Of a stretch of DNA of 64,000 nucleotides, positions 26,065 through 35,415 are shown in pieces. This DNA is from Aquimarina megaterium XH134. GTDB lineage: Bacteria > Bacteroidota > Bacteroidia > Flavobacteriales > Flavobacteriaceae. The stretch is taken from the NCBI RefSeq assembly GCF_000520975.1, contig NZ_JACB01000044.1, positions 21,100-85,099 on the forward strand. Direction: 5' to 3'. Position 1 is the first letter of the stretch, and every line of letters starts with the position of its first letter. The position numbers were made by a program, and so were the translations under genes. A model generated the notes under the pieces. The model saw nothing but the letters and a program-made list of their open reading frames with translations, did no database searches and was not told where the DNA came from.

Positions 26065-27480
26065 ATGGTCCATAAAAAAATGATCTTTCGCATTGTACTA
26101 TTGTGTTGTTTTTCAATATTACTTAGTAACTGTGGCAGTTATCATACCAAGAGCACACTTTTTCAATCCAAGATACAACAGGGGGATATGGAAGGTGCCA
26201 TGGAGGTGATCGAAGAAAATAAGTTTTTAGGAAAACCCAGAAATCATCTTCTATATTTATTAGAAAAAGGGAAATTGGCATACCTGGCGGGCAATTATAC
26301 CTTAAGTAATGAGCTTTTAAACGAAGCAGATCTGTTTATCGAATCTAATAAAAGAGCTATAGGAAATCAAGTTCTGGGTATTCTTTTAAATCCCGAAAAA
26401 GAAACATATAAAGGAGAAGATTTTGAAAAAGTTGCAATACACTATTACAAAGCGCTTAATTATATATTTTTAAACCAATATGATGAAGCTATTGTTGAAG
26501 CAAAACGCATTTCATTACAACTACAAAGAATAAATGAAAATTATCCTCCCGAGAAAAAGAATAGATATAATGATGATGCATTTGCTCATATATTGCAAGG
26601 TCTATTATACGAAGCCTCGGGAGATATAAACAATGCATTTATTGCATATCGCAATGCTGTAGATTTATATCTAGAAAATCAAGGTACTTATATTGGAGTT
26701 AATATTCCTGAACAACTATGCCAGGATATGTTTCATACAGCAAGTGTTATGGGATTTACCGATGAAATAGAACGTTATGAAAACCTATTAAACACTACCT
26801 ATATTCCTAAAAAAACTAATGAAGGCGGAGAAGCAATTATTTTTTGGGAAAACGGACTGGCTCCTTATAAAGATCAAACCTTTTATACGTTTACCATCTT
26901 ACCAGGTAACGAAATCGGTTTTCTAACCATCATCAATGAAGATCTCTCTTTAAATTTACCATTACCGATACCAACCGGAGGGGATAATAATTCTGATTTT
27001 TCTGATCTGGATATTTTTAACGTTGCATTCCCTAAATATGTGAGTCAGCAATCTCTATACAATAATGCAGAGATACAAGTGGACAGTCTATCATATCCGT
27101 TTCAACTAACACAAGATTATGAAGAAATTGCTTTTAAAACTTTAAAAGACAGAACGTTTAGAGAGATCGGAAAAATTGCTTTGCGACTAGGAACAAAGAA
27201 AGTTTCAGAATGCATAGTAAAAAATCAAAATAACGATTTAGGAGCTTTATTAGGGATATTTAATGCATTAACAGAAGGTGCCGACACCCGTAATTGGCAA
27301 AGTTTACCTAACAAGATATTTTATACTCGAATCCCTTTAAAGAAAGGGGAAAATAACTTGACCGTTAAATTACGTACACATCAAGGGGAATTAACTTCTA
27401 AAAATATTCAGATACAAGGAACCGGAGGAATTCAATTTGAAAAAATCACAACTCCACGAATTTCTCATCCCAGTCAATAA
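26065..27480 (+). CDS. COG3014-family lipoprotein with TPR-like helices
   Basis: 471 residues. Lipobox with Cys23 (LLSNC). After the lipid anchor come TPR-like helix pairs (MEGAMEVIEENKFLG, AIHYYKALNYIFLNQYDEAI, DAFAHILQGLLYEASGDINNAFIAY) and a C-terminal beta-rich part (KIFYTRIPLKKGENNLTVKL). Usually encoded beside LpoB, as here, suggesting a part in envelope or peptidoglycan assembly (inference). The frame opens at a TTG two codons upstream of ATG 26065; ATG 26065 or 26080 are plausible starts, with 26065 chosen. Convergent with hemL, 15 bp away. Confidence 0.8.
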   Translation: MVHKKMIFRIVLLCCFSILLSNCGSYHTKSTLFQSKIQQGDMEGAMEVIEENKFLGKPRNHLLYLLEKGKLAYLAGNYTLSNELLNEADLFIESNKRAIGNQVLGILLNPEKETYKGEDFEKVAIHYYKALNYIFLNQYDEAIVEAKRISLQLQRINENYPPEKKNRYNDDAFAHILQGLLYEASGDINNAFIAYRNAVDLYLENQGTYIGVNIPEQLCQDMFHTASVMGFTDEIERYENLLNTTYIPKKTNEGGEAIIFWENGLAPYKDQTFYTFTILPGNEIGFLTIINEDLSLNLPLPIPTGGDNNSDFSDLDIFNVAFPKYVSQQSLYNNAEIQVDSLSYPFQLTQDYEEIAFKTLKDRTFREIGKIALRLGTKKVSECIVKNQNNDLGALLGIFNALTEGADTRNWQSLPNKIFYTRIPLKKGENNLTVKLRTHQGELTSKNIQIQGTGGIQFEKITTPRISHPSQ

Positions 27481-27495
27481 AATCGTGTTTATCCT

Positions 27496-28782
27496 CTAAA
27501 GTGTTTTAGCGACTTTTTGTACTGTAGCAATAGTTTCATCCAGGTCTTCATAGGTAAGTGCCTCGGTTATAAACCAGGTTTCAAAAGCACTTGGCGCAAT
27601 ATAAACACCGTTGTCTAGCATTCCATGAAAAAACTTTTTAAAAGTATCGTTATTACCCTTTGCGGCAGTATCAAAATCTACTACAGTATCTTCAGCAAAA
27701 TGAACCGAAATCATAGAACCAATTCTATTAATCGTATAAGTAATATTATGCTCATCCAGAGCATTAGCAATTCCATGATGCAAGTATTCAGTCTTACTGG
27801 CAAGGTTTTTAAATATCTCAGGATTGTTATTTAATTCGTTTAGCATTGCCAATCCTGCAGCCATCGCTAGTGGATTACCGCTTAAGGTTCCTGCTTGGTA
27901 TACGGGTCCAAGCGGTGCTAAATGATTCATAATTTCGGCACGTGCTGCAAAAGCACCAACAGGTAATCCTCCTCCAATTACTTTACCAAAAGTAACGATA
28001 TCGGCATTTACACCTGTAAGCTCTTGCGCCCCTCCTTTTGCTAGTCTAAAACCAGTCATTACCTCATCAAAAATCAATAGTATACCATGGGTATCACATA
28101 GAGATCTAAGTCCTTCTAAAAATCCTTTTACTGGTGGGATACACCCCATGTTTCCGGCAATTGGTTCTATAATAATACAAGCAATCTCTCCTTGATTAGA
28201 CATGATAATACGCTCTACATGATCCAAATCATTGTATCTGGCTAATAAGGTATCTTGTGCTGTTCCTTTGGTTACTCCTGGACTATTGGGACTTCCAAAA
28301 GTAACTGCACCACTCCCTGCCTGAATCAGAAAAGAATCACTATGCCCATGATAACATCCTGCAAATTTGATAATCTTATCTTTGTTTGTATATCCACGCG
28401 CCAATCGTACAGCACTCATACAGGCTTCGGTACCAGAATTCACAAATCGAATTTTATCGATATTAGGTACCATAGAAACTGCAAGTTCTGCAATTTGAGT
28501 TTCAATTTCTGTTGGCATTCCAAAACTGGTTCCCTTTTTAGCTTTATCGATAACCGCATTTACCACTGGTGGATGTGCGTGTCCCAAAATCATCGGTCCC
28601 CATGAGTTGATATAATCTATCAATCGGTTACCATCTTCGTCGTACAAATATGCTCCTTTGGCCTCTGTAACAAATATGGGATCTCCTCCTACAGCTTTGA
28701 AGGCTCGTACTGGTGAATTAACCCCTCCTGGGATTACTTTTTGCGCTGCTGTAAATAATGCGCTACTTCTTTTATAGATCAT
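27496..28782 (-). CDS. hemL: Glutamate-1-semialdehyde 2,1-aminomutase
   Basis: 428 residues. Class III aminotransferase fold specific to HemL: N-terminal RVIPGG-like KVIPGGVNSPVRAF (residues 15-28), CYHGHSDSFL, GSPNSPGV, FDEVMTGFRL, and PLP lysine K267 in TFGKVIGGGLPVG. Converts glutamate-1-semialdehyde to 5-aminolevulinate in C5-type haem synthesis. It lies 2 bp after the muramidase gene on the minus strand; that co-transcription is by adjacency only. Confidence 0.96.
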   Translation of the reverse strand: MIYKRSSALFTAAQKVIPGGVNSPVRAFKAVGGDPIFVTEAKGAYLYDEDGNRLIDYINSWGPMILGHAHPPVVNAVIDKAKKGTSFGMPTEIETQIAELAVSMVPNIDKIRFVNSGTEACMSAVRLARGYTNKDKIIKFAGCYHGHSDSFLIQAGSGAVTFGSPNSPGVTKGTAQDTLLARYNDLDHVERIIMSNQGEIACIIIEPIAGNMGCIPPVKGFLEGLRSLCDTHGILLIFDEVMTGFRLAKGGAQELTGVNADIVTFGKVIGGGLPVGAFAARAEIMNHLAPLGPVYQAGTLSGNPLAMAAGLAMLNELNNNPEIFKNLASKTEYLHHGIANALDEHNITYTINRIGSMISVHFAEDTVVDFDTAAKGNNDTFKKFFHGMLDNGVYIAPSAFETWFITEALTYEDLDETIATVQKVAKTL

Positions 28783-28784
28783 GT

Positions 28785-29657
28785 TTAATTAAAATCTTCT
28801 TCCTCTTCGTCGGCAGCTGCTACTTTAAGAACTTGCCCGACCTTGATATTATTATTGACCAGATTATTAAATGCTTTGAGTTCCTCTACAGAAATTTTAT
28901 ACCTTTTAGAAATCGAATATAGAGTGTCTCCTTTTTTTACTGTATAGCCATCCTTATTAGAAATGGAAGTTATAACTGCAACAGCTTTATTTTTTTCGTT
29001 TTTTCTTCGCGGTTTTTTACCAAGTACCTCATCATCAAATTTATCCAAATCATAACGCTCAATAATAGCAATAAGTTTTTGAGGATATTTCTTATCGGTA
29101 GCATAACCTGCTTCACGTAATCCACGTGCCCAAGATTTATAATCTTTTTGGCTAAATGTAAATAGTCTGGAATACCGTTTTCTATCTTTTAAGAATAAAG
29201 AATGATCTCTAAATGATTCGCTTGCCCGATTATATTTTCTAAAACATTCCTGAGAACGATCATCATCATGATATACCCGATCTCCTTCCCAATCATGACA
29301 CTTAATCCCAAAATGATTTTTTGCTCTTTGGGTAAGGTCTCCATATCCCGCTCCCGATTCTAATATTCCTTGTGCTAATGTTATACTTGCCGGAATCCCA
29401 TATGTTTTCATTTCACTTTTGGCAATACCCGAGAACTCATCGATATAACGTTGTACTTTATCCTTGTATGACAATACAGGAAGTGGTTTTTTGGTAGTAT
29501 GCTCTTCAACTGTTATTTTTTCAGGACTTCGTTCAACCTTGGTTATAACCGTCGGTTTTGGCTTTGGTTTAGATGGTCTTGAAGATGTTACTTTTTTGCT
29601 TCCTCCACAAGAAATCATAACCATAGTAACACATAACAATACTATAAATTTCCTCAT
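28785..29657 (-). CDS. Lipoprotein with glucosaminidase domain and LysM repeat
   Basis: 290 residues. Lipobox with Cys17 (MISC). Pro/Lys/Ser-rich linker (about 20-60), then a mannosyl-glycoprotein endo-beta-N-acetylglucosaminidase domain (about 65-215; LAQGILESGAG with catalytic E100, NHFGIKCHDWEGDRVYHDDD) and a C-terminal LysM (about 235-282; GYTVKKGDTLYSISKRYKIS). Cleaves peptidoglycan, probably at the cell envelope. The open frame has a TTG at 29669; the ATG at 29657, 1 bp after the previous stop, is preferred and also starts the lipoprotein signal. Confidence 0.9.
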   Translation of the reverse strand: MRKFIVLLCVTMVMISCGGSKKVTSSRPSKPKPKPTVITKVERSPEKITVEEHTTKKPLPVLSYKDKVQRYIDEFSGIAKSEMKTYGIPASITLAQGILESGAGYGDLTQRAKNHFGIKCHDWEGDRVYHDDDRSQECFRKYNRASESFRDHSLFLKDRKRYSRLFTFSQKDYKSWARGLREAGYATDKKYPQKLIAIIERYDLDKFDDEVLGKKPRRKNEKNKAVAVITSISNKDGYTVKKGDTLYSISKRYKISVEELKAFNNLVNNNIKVGQVLKVAAADEEEEDFN

Positions 29658-29658
29658 T

Positions 29659-30606
29659 TTAATATTCAATTGTAATAAGGGGTAGTTTCTTTTTCTTTAA
29701 TTTTTTGTTCATTCCGGCTATCCCTTGCAAACCACCAGTATGAATGGCTAAAATACGAGTATTTTTCTTAAAAACACCTTTTTGCACCAGGTCAAAAATA
29801 CCAAAAACCATCTTAACTGTATAGACTGGATCTAACGCAATATGTTGCTGATTGTTAAACATATTCATAAACTCTACTCCTTCTTGATTTATTTTACCAT
29901 ATCCCCCAAAATGATATTCAGAAATGAGCTTCCAATTGGTTTTTGATGTATGTTTTTTAATCTCTTTGTCAAGAAAATCCCCTTTTAAAGCAGGAAATCC
30001 CATAACCGTCTGATGAGCTTTAGCACTATTAATAATTCCTGAAATTGTACCTCCTGTTCCTACAGCACAACAAATAATATCATAGACATTATCCTGTGCA
30101 GTTAATATTTCTTCGCAACCTTTAACAGCCAAATCATTAGTCCCTCCTTCGGGAATAATGTAGCACGAACCAAACTCATCTTTTAACTGTTCTAAAAAAG
30201 CTGAGGATGTTTTTTCTCTATATTGCTCTCTACTAATAAATTTAAAATGCATTCCTGAAGCATGAGCAAAACGTAAAGTATCATTTTCTGATAGTGTCTT
30301 CTCAAGGTCTTTAGCCAATTCGTCTCCTCTAATTATTCCTATGGTTTGCAACCCCATAATTTCTCCCGCTGCTGCTGTTGCAGCAATATGGTTACTATAC
30401 GCTCCTCCAAAAGTTAGTATAGTAGCATAACCAGATTTTTTAGCTTCAATAAGGTTATATTTTAATTTCCTGAATTTATTACCCGAAACGTCTCTATGAA
30501 TCTGGTCTTCTCGTTTGATATCAAGAACAACTCCAGCATTATCCAAAATAGAATGAGTAATCGATTGGTTTTTTGAAGGTTGTGTTTCCGAAAAAAAGAT
30601 ATGCAT
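29659..30606 (-). CDS. ACC deaminase / D-cysteine desulfhydrase-like PLP enzyme
   Basis: 315 residues, fold type II PLP. The family signature SGNKFRKLKYNL holds the PLP lysine K44; further TFGGAYSNHIAATAAAG and AVGTGGTISGII loops. In many bacteria this group is annotated 1-aminocyclopropane-1-carboxylate deaminase but mostly acts as D-cysteine desulfhydrase or is unassigned. Forms a tight minus-strand run with flanking genes (0 and 1 bp gaps). Confidence 0.87.
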   Translation of the reverse strand: MHIFFSETQPSKNQSITHSILDNAGVVLDIKREDQIHRDVSGNKFRKLKYNLIEAKKSGYATILTFGGAYSNHIAATAAAGEIMGLQTIGIIRGDELAKDLEKTLSENDTLRFAHASGMHFKFISREQYREKTSSAFLEQLKDEFGSCYIIPEGGTNDLAVKGCEEILTAQDNVYDIICCAVGTGGTISGIINSAKAHQTVMGFPALKGDFLDKEIKKHTSKTNWKLISEYHFGGYGKINQEGVEFMNMFNNQQHIALDPVYTVKMVFGIFDLVQKGVFKKNTRILAIHTGGLQGIAGMNKKLKKKKLPLITIEY

Positions 30607-30933
30607 TTATCGATATTTAAAAAAACTCCAGAGTTTTCTTGTTTTGAGATAATCGAGGTCTTCTTCATTAAGATATGCTTCTCTTTCAAAAGAGATATTG
30701 CGATAGGCTTGCTGTAAATTTCGATATTGGATAACTCTAAACAAATATTCTGTGAAGTAAAAAACATAAAAAGGTATAACCAACAGTTCTGCCTGCTGTC
30801 TCAAGTGGATTTTTTCGTGATTAATAAAGACTTCATCCTCTTTAAGGAAAGAATTATTAACCACAATAAAAGGCCAAAGGGCGATGCCTACAAAACGACG
30901 GCCTATCAAATATTTGTTAACAACAATGGGCAT
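30607..30933 (-). CDS. Small putative membrane metalloprotease-like protein (HExxH)
   Basis: 108 residues. The motif HEKIHLRQQAELL has the HExxH zinc-protease core, followed by a hydrophobic stretch LLVIPFYVFYFTEYLFRVIQY, as in M48/M56-like families but without their other elements. Known only as a conserved Flavobacteriia hypothetical protein. The frame continues to a TTG at 30969 overlapping the divergent gene; ATG 30933 avoids that and is preferred. Ends exactly where the PLP enzyme gene begins. Confidence 0.7.
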   Translation of the reverse strand: MPIVVNKYLIGRRFVGIALWPFIVVNNSFLKEDEVFINHEKIHLRQQAELLVIPFYVFYFTEYLFRVIQYRNLQQAYRNISFEREAYLNEEDLDYLKTRKLWSFFKYR

Positions 30934-30961
30934 ATTACTGCAAGATACTATTTTTGTAACT

Positions 30962-31138
30962 ATGGACAATCCTAAAAAAGTATTAACTCCAAAAGAAGGG
31001 GATTATTATATTACTCCAGAAGGGTATCGTTGTTTTACAGAACAATATCACTTAAGAAGAGGCTATTGTTGTGAAAGTGGTTGCAGACATTGCCCGTATG
31101 GTTATGATAAAAAAACAAATAGTTATTCTAAAAAATAG
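30962..31138 (+). CDS. DUF5522 protein
   Basis: 58 residues: EGDYYITPEGYRCFTEQYHL, then RRGYCCESGCRHCPYG, the DUF5522 signature, with four Cys and one His suited to bind a metal such as zinc. Unknown role. The open frame begins earlier (30884), but that extension lies opposite the minus-strand gene and lacks family similarity, so ATG 30962 is chosen. Confidence 0.85.
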   Translation: MDNPKKVLTPKEGDYYITPEGYRCFTEQYHLRRGYCCESGCRHCPYGYDKKTNSYSKK

Positions 31139-31293
31139 ATTCACTATCTATCTCATGGTATGATTATTGTGGTTAAATTTGTATATAATAGCTATTGTTA
31201 AACCAATATCAAATGCTTATAAAATGATTGATAAAAACGTATTTTTATTTTCTGATCATCATGACATATTTGATATTATAAAAAACTAGGATT

Positions 31294-31824
31294 ATGAAAC
31301 TTTTTTCACTTTTATCATTAATCCTTATCATAACTCTTAGTTCTTGCTCCACAGTTCGTGTTGCTTCGGATTATGATAAGCAGGCTGATTTTAACACCTA
31401 TAAAAGCTTTGCATTTTACAAGCCTGGAATCGACAAAGCAGAAATTAGCGATCTCGACAAAAAACGTATCCTGCGTGCTATCGAAGCAGATATGACCTCA
31501 AAAGGTTTTGCAAAATCAGCAAATCCAGATGTACTCGTAAGTATTTTTACAAAAACTAAGGAAAATGTAAACATCTATCAAAATAACTTCGGATGGGGTT
31601 ATGGATGGGGATGGAATCCATGGTTCTGGGGAACTGGATACAATACTGTTTCTACGACTACAGAAGGCACTCTCTATATAGATCTTATAGATGCTTCTAA
31701 AAAGGAATTGGTCTGGCAAGGAATGGGTTCTGCAGCATTAACTAAGAATGTAAACAAAAAGCAAGAAAAAATGAATGAGATTGTTACGGCAATCTTAGAA
31801 AAATATCCACCACAGGAACATTAA
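31294..31824 (+). CDS. DUF4136 lipoprotein
   Basis: 176 residues. Lipobox with Cys18 (LSSC). DUF4136 pattern: VRVASDYDKQADFNTYKSFAFY at the mature N-terminus, DLDKKRILRAIEADMTSKGF, aromatic-glycine patch NNFGWGYGWGWNPWFWGTGY and DLIDASKKELVWQGMGSA. Envelope lipoprotein of unknown role, common in Bacteroidota. Confidence 0.88.
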   Translation: MKLFSLLSLILIITLSSCSTVRVASDYDKQADFNTYKSFAFYKPGIDKAEISDLDKKRILRAIEADMTSKGFAKSANPDVLVSIFTKTKENVNIYQNNFGWGYGWGWNPWFWGTGYNTVSTTTEGTLYIDLIDASKKELVWQGMGSAALTKNVNKKQEKMNEIVTAILEKYPPQEH

Positions 31825-31850
31825 AAAAATACTCTTTTATTTATATTACA

Positions 31851-31880
31851 AATAGCCTTTCTTTATAAGAAGGCTATTTT
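31851..31880 (+). terminator. Rho-independent terminator
   Basis: AATAGCCTT / AAGGCTATT arms (31851-31859 and 31870-31878) with a short loop, then a run of T. Ends the DUF4136 gene. Confidence 0.75.
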
Positions 31881-31918
31881 TTTGTGTACATTTATACTCA
31901 ACTTGATACTATAGATGT

Positions 31919-32530
31919 ATGCGTAATTTTCTACTCGGTGCACTTTTAACAGCACTCCTGGTGTTTGGAATCAAATATGTTATTGATCAATCTAATACCC
32001 AAAAAACAGAAGTAGCATCTTCTGGTCTTATTCTGGATCAAATCAAAAACGTAGGTAAACTGGTAGTTACAGAAGGGCACTTTTCTGATATCATTACCTA
32101 TAAAAATGATAAGACTTATTTTAATGTAATCTCATCAAAGAAAAAAATAATTGTAATGGTTAATGCCAATGTGCAAGTCTCTTATGACTTAAGAAAGATT
32201 GAGCATATTATTGATCAAGAAACAAAAACACTAACCATAACAAAAATCCCTGCTGCAGAGGTTAATATTAATCCCGAAATAAAATATCATGATATCGAAG
32301 AAGGGATCATCAATAAATTTAATCCAGAAGATCATAATGCTATACGCAAAATAGTAATGGAAGGGTTAAATAAAAAAGTACAAAAATCTGCACTCGTTAC
32401 CAATTCGCAAAATCGACTCATTAGTGAATTGCAGAAACTATATATTCTTACTAATTCTCTGGGTTGGACATTAAAATATAAGGATACCACGATAGACAGT
32501 CAAATAGGTATTAAAGAATCTATATTTTAA
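31919..32530 (+). CDS. DUF4230 protein with N-terminal membrane anchor
   Basis: 203 residues. One N-terminal hydrophobic segment (FLLGALLTALLVFGIKYVI) and a DUF4230 body: LDQIKNVGKLVVTEGHFSDI, KKIIVMVNANVQVSYDLRKI, then helical LVTNSQNRLISELQKLYILT. Unknown function. A stem-loop follows at 32553-32576. Confidence 0.87.
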   Translation: MRNFLLGALLTALLVFGIKYVIDQSNTQKTEVASSGLILDQIKNVGKLVVTEGHFSDIITYKNDKTYFNVISSKKKIIVMVNANVQVSYDLRKIEHIIDQETKTLTITKIPAAEVNINPEIKYHDIEEGIINKFNPEDHNAIRKIVMEGLNKKVQKSALVTNSQNRLISELQKLYILTNSLGWTLKYKDTTIDSQIGIKESIF

Positions 32531-32552
32531 AACCCTTAACTATAATCAAAAA

Positions 32553-32576
32553 ATGGGAAGAACGAATTCTTCCCAT
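32553..32576 (+). terminator. Rho-independent terminator
   Basis: ATGGGAAGAA-CGAA-TTCTTCCCAT followed by CTTTAAATTT. Ends the DUF4230 gene. Confidence 0.6.
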
Positions 32577-32742
32577 CTTTAAATTTAAAAAAATCTGAAT
32601 TACAGAATTCATTTTGTCCCTTAAACTCTAGTGTTATTACAGATTTACAAATTTGTTACTTCTTTATAACGCTTTACTTTCTATATACCCTACCCCTTTA
32701 TTCAAAAAATAAAAAAATAAAAATTTCCCTACTCGTAAAAAG

Positions 32743-33282
32743 TTATGCAATTTCATCTATCTGATACCTTAATTCAACCGCTCCTGTAGTGTATTCTTTT
32801 GTTTCAATAAGCTTCAGTCGGGTTTCATTCGGGATTCCTTCAAAAAGTTCAACCCCTTCAGAAATGACTATCGGCATTACAAAAATCAGAATTTCATCTA
32901 TAAGATTTTCATTAAACAACATTGTATTTACCTGCCCACCACCGATTAACCAAATATCACCCCCTTTCTGTTGTTTTAATTTTTTAATAAAATCGATATG
33001 ATTTTCAGATATAAACTGAACATGCTTAGTATCCTTTACTTTCCTATTTCTGGTTAACACAAAGTTTTTTTTATCTGAATACGGAAAATCAATATCCCAA
33101 CTCATCACCTGTTCATATGTATTGTTCCCTTGGATTGTAGTATCAATTGTTTTGTAAAACTCGTAGTAACCATGATCTGTGTTATCAGGGTTCGGTATAG
33201 ATTCTAGCCAATGCACACTTCCGTCTGATTTTGCTATTTTCCCATTAAGACTCATGGCAATATACATCTTGATTTTTCTCAT
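32743..33282 (-). CDS. Dihydrofolate reductase / RibD C-terminal-like protein
   Basis: 179 residues. DHFR-RibD fold: KMYIAMSLNGKIAKSDGSVHWL (about 5-26), TTIQGNNTYEQVM, FVLTRNRKV and GGDIWLIGGGQVNTMLF. Members are usually called dihydrofolate reductase family; activity is mostly untested. Followed by a GNAT gene in the same direction, 36 bp upstream. Confidence 0.88.
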   Translation of the reverse strand: MRKIKMYIAMSLNGKIAKSDGSVHWLESIPNPDNTDHGYYEFYKTIDTTIQGNNTYEQVMSWDIDFPYSDKKNFVLTRNRKVKDTKHVQFISENHIDFIKKLKQQKGGDIWLIGGGQVNTMLFNENLIDEILIFVMPIVISEGVELFEGIPNETRLKLIETKEYTTGAVELRYQIDEIA

Positions 33283-33318
33283 TTCATTCTTAGTTTATAA
33301 AATGAATCATTAGGTGTT

Positions 33319-33819
33319 TCATTTTTTTAGCATGTACTTTCGTTCTATAGTATTTTCTTTTTCAGCATAAAATTCTTCAACATAATTCATTTCTTTTTCA
33401 AGAATACGTATAGAACCAACATTATCTGTGCTTGCATATGCGGTTAACTCATTTAATTTAATTTGGTCAAAACAGTATCTAAACAATCCTTTTGCTATTT
33501 CTCTTCCAAATCCATTACCCCAGAAACATTCTCTTAATCGATAGGCTATTTCAAATTCTGATTTATCATTCTCATATACTCCACATATACCTACAAATTG
33601 ATTGTTATTGCGTTCTATTACTGCCCAAATTTTAAAAAAAACATCAACATCTTTATAATACTTAATAAAACGATTTAATTCTTGTTTACTCTCTTCAAAA
33701 TTCATCGTTTTTTTGATATATCTCATTACATTGGGATTACCCTGCATATCATAAAAAGATTCTAAATCGCTATCCTCTAAGCGTCTCACAAATAGTCTCT
33801 TTGTCTCAAACAATATCAT
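33319..33819 (-). CDS. GNAT family acetyltransferase
   Basis: 166 residues. RimJ/RimL-like: FETKRLFVRRLEDSDLESFY, EFEIAYRLRECFWGNGFGRE with acetyl-CoA loop, and NELTAYASTDNVGSIRILEK. Acceptor unknown. Probably co-transcribed with the DHFR-like gene 36 bp downstream. Confidence 0.87.
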   Translation of the reverse strand: MILFETKRLFVRRLEDSDLESFYDMQGNPNVMRYIKKTMNFEESKQELNRFIKYYKDVDVFFKIWAVIERNNNQFVGICGVYENDKSEFEIAYRLRECFWGNGFGREIAKGLFRYCFDQIKLNELTAYASTDNVGSIRILEKEMNYVEEFYAEKENTIERKYMLKK

Positions 33820-34009
33820 TTTGCACTACAAATTATACATTAACATATAAGAATACTCCTTTTTATCACTATCACAAACCACTTTTCCCTTTATAGAGAT
33901 GCTACTCATAAAAAAGTTACCAGATTTTGTAACCTTTTTCTAAAAAAATTATCAAAAGGCAAAAGCATAAAACAAAATTTAAAATAAATATAAACCAAAC
34001 ACACAAGTT

Positions 34010-34381
34010 ATGAAATCAATATCAAACATCAACAAGGTTCTGGTTGTAGTTATAGTCATAATCGGATATAGTTGTTCTAGTGACAACGAAGACGATATTG
34101 CTCCACCTCCGCCGCCTCCTATGGGTGAAAAACTTACGTATACCGCAAATATCAAAAGTATAATTGATTCTAATTGTATAGGGTGTCATGCAAACCCTCC
34201 TGTAAATGGAGCTCCTTTTCCTTTAATCACTTTTCAAAATGTTAGTAGCCAAGCCTCTGCTATACTTAATGCTGTTTCAAAACAAACAGGAGAATCAGCA
34301 GCCATGCCGCCCTCGGGAAGATTACCACAGGGAACAATAGATAATATTGGTAAATGGATTGAAGATGGATTATTAGAATGA
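34010..34381 (+). CDS. Lipoprotein c-type cytochrome-like
   Basis: 123 residues. Lipobox with Cys22 (GYSC), proline-rich linker (PPPPPP), then one haem c motif C56-IG-C59-H60 in DSNCIGCHANPP and probable axial Met99 in SAAMPPSGRLP. Resembles the Planctomycete-type cytochrome c domain used for electron transfer at the envelope. It begins the 34-36.5 kb unit with YceI, OB-fold and DUF5777 genes. Confidence 0.85.
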   Translation: MKSISNINKVLVVVIVIIGYSCSSDNEDDIAPPPPPPMGEKLTYTANIKSIIDSNCIGCHANPPVNGAPFPLITFQNVSSQASAILNAVSKQTGESAAMPPSGRLPQGTIDNIGKWIEDGLLE

Positions 34382-34470
34382 TGAAACAAGTCATGACAAA
34401 ATTTTTGACACACACCAAAAGTGATTATTTGGCGAGTTCCATGTGACCTCTAAAACAATAATATAAACAC

Positions 34471-35016
34471 ATGAAAATATTCATAATCATATTTTGCTTT
34501 TTGATCTCTGGTATTTCTCGTTCTCAAGAAAAATATATAGAAAAAAAGGGAACTATTGCTTTTGAAGCTTCTGAAAAAACATTTGAACCTGTTAAAGCAA
34601 AAAATACATCTGTTACTGCAATTCTAAATATAAACACTGGCGAAATAGCCTCATTGGCTTTGATGAAAGAATTTAGGTTTAGAAATGCATTAATGGAAGA
34701 GCATTTTAATGAAAATTATATCGAATCAGACACCTACTCTAAAGCTATTTTTAGAGGAAAAATTATAGCTTTTAATTTTTTTGAATTATCCGAACAAGAA
34801 AAAGAGTTTAAAATCGACGGACGGCTTAAACTACATGGCAAAGAAAAAAGTATCGAATCGATACTATACATATCAAAAAAAGATAAATGCATCTCTATAC
34901 GTGGGGACTTTGTGGTTGCTCCACAGGATTTTGATATCTCTATTCCAAAAATCGTAAGGAATAAAATAGCCAAACAAGTAAAGGTGTTCGTTGATTTTAA
35001 ATTACAACAACAATGA
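34471..35016 (+). CDS. YceI family protein
   Basis: 181 residues. Signal peptide, then YceI lipocalin-like fold: GTIAFEASEKTFEPVKAKN, MEEHFNENYIESDTYSKAIF (matching the usual M..HF.. pattern), LHGKEKSIES and FVVAPQDFDISIP. YceI proteins bind polyisoprenoids in the periplasm. Stop and next start overlap by 4 nt (ATGA, 35013-35016). Confidence 0.87.
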   Translation: MKIFIIIFCFLISGISRSQEKYIEKKGTIAFEASEKTFEPVKAKNTSVTAILNINTGEIASLALMKEFRFRNALMEEHFNENYIESDTYSKAIFRGKIIAFNFFELSEQEKEFKIDGRLKLHGKEKSIESILYISKKDKCISIRGDFVVAPQDFDISIPKIVRNKIAKQVKVFVDFKLQQQ

Positions 35017-35405
35017 AAACCAAGAACTTTATCTTTCTCTCTCTGGCGTTTATAGCAGCTACAGGTATTGTTTTGTTAAGCTATATACATAAAGAGCATA
35101 GAACCATACATACCGAAAAAGTTGATACCAACACTACGGCTATTGCATTCTATTCGGCATTTATTAAAGACAAAGCAGTTTTTAATGCCATTCATCTTGA
35201 CAATGCAGTAGAATTAAAAGGTCTGATTACTGCAATAGAGTCTAATCGTATTGTTTTGGATCAAAAAATAGCAGTGACTTTAGAAAGTGATCTAACAGCG
35301 TTAAAAATCAACAAAAAAATAACGATCAAAGGAAGGTATGTAGGATTTGATGACCTCTTAGAACACCTAAAAATAGATCAGGCTACAGTTACAAGTACCC
35401 AATAA
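35013..35405 (+). CDS. OB-fold (tRNA_anti-like) membrane-anchored protein
   Basis: 130 residues. N-terminal membrane segment (FIFLSLAFIAATGIVLLSYI), then an OB fold: NAVELKGLITAIESNRIVLD, KITIKGRYVGFDDLLEHLKI. Similar proteins sit next to YceI and DUF5777 genes in Bacteroidota. Coupled to the YceI gene by ATGA overlap. Function unknown. Confidence 0.78.
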   Translation: MKTKNFIFLSLAFIAATGIVLLSYIHKEHRTIHTEKVDTNTTAIAFYSAFIKDKAVFNAIHLDNAVELKGLITAIESNRIVLDQKIAVTLESDLTALKINKKITIKGRYVGFDDLLEHLKIDQATVTSTQ

Positions 35406-35415
35406 ATGTATTATT

